Shown here: positions 6,193 to 7,357 of the stretch, in pieces
How the letters are laid out: every line of letters starts with the position of its first letter
How positions within the stretch are numbered: the first letter of the stretch is position 1
NCBI GenBank assembly: GCA_002323795.1
Contig: DCPZ01000025.1
Location: 1-7,357 of the forward strand
Length of the DNA stretch: 7,357 nt
Source of the DNA: Flavobacteriales bacterium UBA1531
GTDB lineage: Bacteria; Bacteroidota; Bacteroidia; Flavobacteriales_D; Sanyastnellaceae
Direction of reading: 5' to 3'
The notes under the pieces: generated by a model
Database searches by the model: none
What the model was told of the DNA's origin: nothing
Seen by the model: only the letters and a program-made list of their open reading frames with translations
Program-made: the position numbers and the translations under genes

Positions 6193-7357
6193 CTAGTTCT
6201 TGAGGAATCGCAAAACTTGTGTATCGCTGTCGCTCTGCTTCAATTGCACCGCGTAAATACCATCAGGTATATTGGACACATCTAGGTTGCCATTGCCCAC
6301 ACCACTTTGCTGATGAACCACCTGCCCCTGCAGGTTCAGGATGTCTACTTCCCATGCGTCGTCAGCACGGAAGCCTTGGAGCTGGGCGGTGGTGAAGACT
6401 GGATTGGGGAAGATGGAGATGGATCGATCGGTCGACTCCGCTTCTGTGACACTCGATGCAGTGCTTTCGCAAATCACGTAATTCAGTGTGCTTGGTGGAG
6501 CTTCGTTGGTGTTCGTTTCATCAATGATGATGTCGCCTTCAGGATTCTTTACCGTGTAGCCGCATTGCGTGGGGTACACCACAGGTGAGCTGACGAGGAA
6601 GTCCACTTCCCCTTCTTCAACAGTAACCATGACGGTTCGGGTGGAGAATCCTTGGTAATCCGCGTACCCGTCTCCGTCAAAATCTGGGTTGAAGAAGATG
6701 TTGGCTTCAAGGCCCGATTCGGAGAAGACACCCATGTTGCCTCCATACCAGCCGTCGTATGAGTTGTCGGTGAAGGTGATTTCGATGAGGCCGCAGCTGG
6801 GTTCCTCTTCACAAGGATTGAGGCCGTAGACACTGATGGGTGTCCCACTGCTGCTGAAAACGATGGTGCCGTTTTGGTCGGTGACGCTGTAACCATGGTA
6901 TTGGCCCCATCCCGCGTTATTATACACGACATCAATTCGGCTTCCTTCATCCACGGGGATGGAGAACGACTCGCTGCCGACGGTCATCATGGTTTCAGCC
7001 GCAATTTGACTCCCGTTTGCAAACACATGAAGCGAAGAGCCTTCCCAACCGTTGGGGCCGCCATTGCCACACGTCATGGTGACGGTCCACGCACCGCACG
7101 TCCCTTCCGGATCGGGAAAGTCAAAGGGCATCACTTCACTCAACGAATGCACGACCCCATTGTACGCCAGCATGTCGGCTTGGATGACAGGGGCGGTGTT
7201 GGCCTGGACCCCGTTATCATCAATAGTGATGTTGACGGTGCCCGAGTTGTCGTACGAGGCCAAATTCATCCCGTTGAAGAGGTCAGTACTTTCGTAGACA
7301 CCGGGTACGATGTGGGCGTCCAGGATGTTGTCAATGAATTGAGACCCGAGCAAGGCG
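6193..7357 (-). CDS. Fasciclin (FAS1)-domain T9SS-exported surface protein, C-terminal part (5' end outside window)
   Basis: The frame is open to the right edge; the TTG at 7353 is an internal Leu codon. Residues 1-76 of the visible part are the second half of a FAS1 domain: QFIDNILDAHIVPGVYESTDL..., then VIQADMLAYNGVVHSLSEVMP, the conserved H2-like 'NG.vH.i..vl.P' box. Two Cys/Gly/Trp-rich beta domains follow (about 84-179 and 181-296). Each has a C-G/x opening, a GW.G turn (NGWEGSSLHVF; DGWYGGNMGVF) and a closing 'Y.V.d..G.I.' strand. The second carries a calcium-loop-like DFDGDGYAD (224-232). A type A T9SS sorting domain ends the protein: SISIFPNPV (311-319), DILNLQGQVV, LDVSNIPDGIYAVQL and LRFLKN. 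FAS1 domains commonly mediate adhesion, so a surface or matrix adhesive role is likely (inference). Upstream domains are unknown. Confidence 0.9.
   Translation of the reverse strand, partial: ALLGSQFIDNILDAHIVPGVYESTDLFNGMNLASYDNSGTVNITIDDNGVQANTAPVIQADMLAYNGVVHSLSEVMPFDFPDPEGTCGAWTVTMTCGNGGPNGWEGSSLHVFANGSQIAAETMMTVGSESFSIPVDEGSRIDVVYNNAGWGQYHGYSVTDQNGTIVFSSSGTPISVYGLNPCEEEPSCGLIEITFTDNSYDGWYGGNMGVFSESGLEANIFFNPDFDGDGYADYQGFSTRTVMVTVEEGEVDFLVSSPVVYPTQCGYTVKNPEGDIIIDETNTNEAPPSTLNYVICESTASSVTEAESTDRSISIFPNPVFTTAQLQGFRADDAWEVDILNLQGQVVHQQSGVGNGNLDVSNIPDGIYAVQLKQSDSDTQVLRFLKN

Noticed and set aside
6055..6285. 76-codon plus-strand open frame after the lipoprotein gene
   Set aside because: It runs through the strong terminator at 6097-6140 and into the end of the opposing T9SS gene.
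6549..6950. 133-codon minus-strand open frame inside the FAS1/T9SS gene
   Set aside because: It is an out-of-frame shadow, Ser/Thr/Pro-rich, and lies wholly inside the supported gene.

Overview
The window looks like a chromosomal stretch from a Bacteroidota bacterium, probably a marine or freshwater Flavobacteriales-like lineage with a mid-range GC content (judged by eye). The main reason is that both edge genes end in type A type IX secretion (T9SS) C-terminal sorting domains, with the FYPNPV / IFPNPV start, the IGQV / LQGQV turn and the GVYTVEV / GIYAVQL strand. A third gene carries a shortened version of the same tail. Signal peptides ending in A-Q, and the general lack of strong Shine-Dalgarno sequences, also fit this phylum. 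I cannot assign a genus.

Layout: (1) 1-353 (+) is the 3' end of a large T9SS-exported protein with a GCDSVVTL-type repeat end and a sorting domain. (2) 462-1712 (-) is an exported agmatine deiminase / Porphyromonas-type peptidylarginine deiminase family enzyme with its catalytic residues intact. (3) 1918-2817 (+), divergent from it, is a predicted outer-membrane beta-barrel-like protein of unknown function. (4) 2965-4245 (-) and 5176-4262 (-) form a two-gene, same-strand pair separated by 16 bases: a glycosyltransferase family 9 (heptosyltransferase-like) gene first, then a HemY-type protoporphyrinogen oxidase-like flavoprotein. (5) 5177-5521 has no convincing gene but holds a small hairpin followed by seven T's and two palindromes. 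(6) 5522-6049 (+) is a small lipoprotein with an NTF2/SnoaL-like domain. (7) 6097-6140 is a good intrinsic terminator between convergent genes. (8) 6193-7357 (-) is the 3' part of another T9SS-exported protein, running from half a fasciclin (FAS1) domain through two Cys/Trp/Gly-rich beta domains to a sorting domain.

Most of these genes act at or beyond the cell envelope: two surface or secreted proteins, an exported deiminase, a barrel, a lipoprotein and an envelope glycosyltransferase. Apart from the glycosyltransferase/HemY pair, nothing suggests that they share one pathway. I see no mobile element, CRISPR array, tRNA, rRNA, phage gene or defence system. I do not see a convincing undescribed system; the findings are modest leads.
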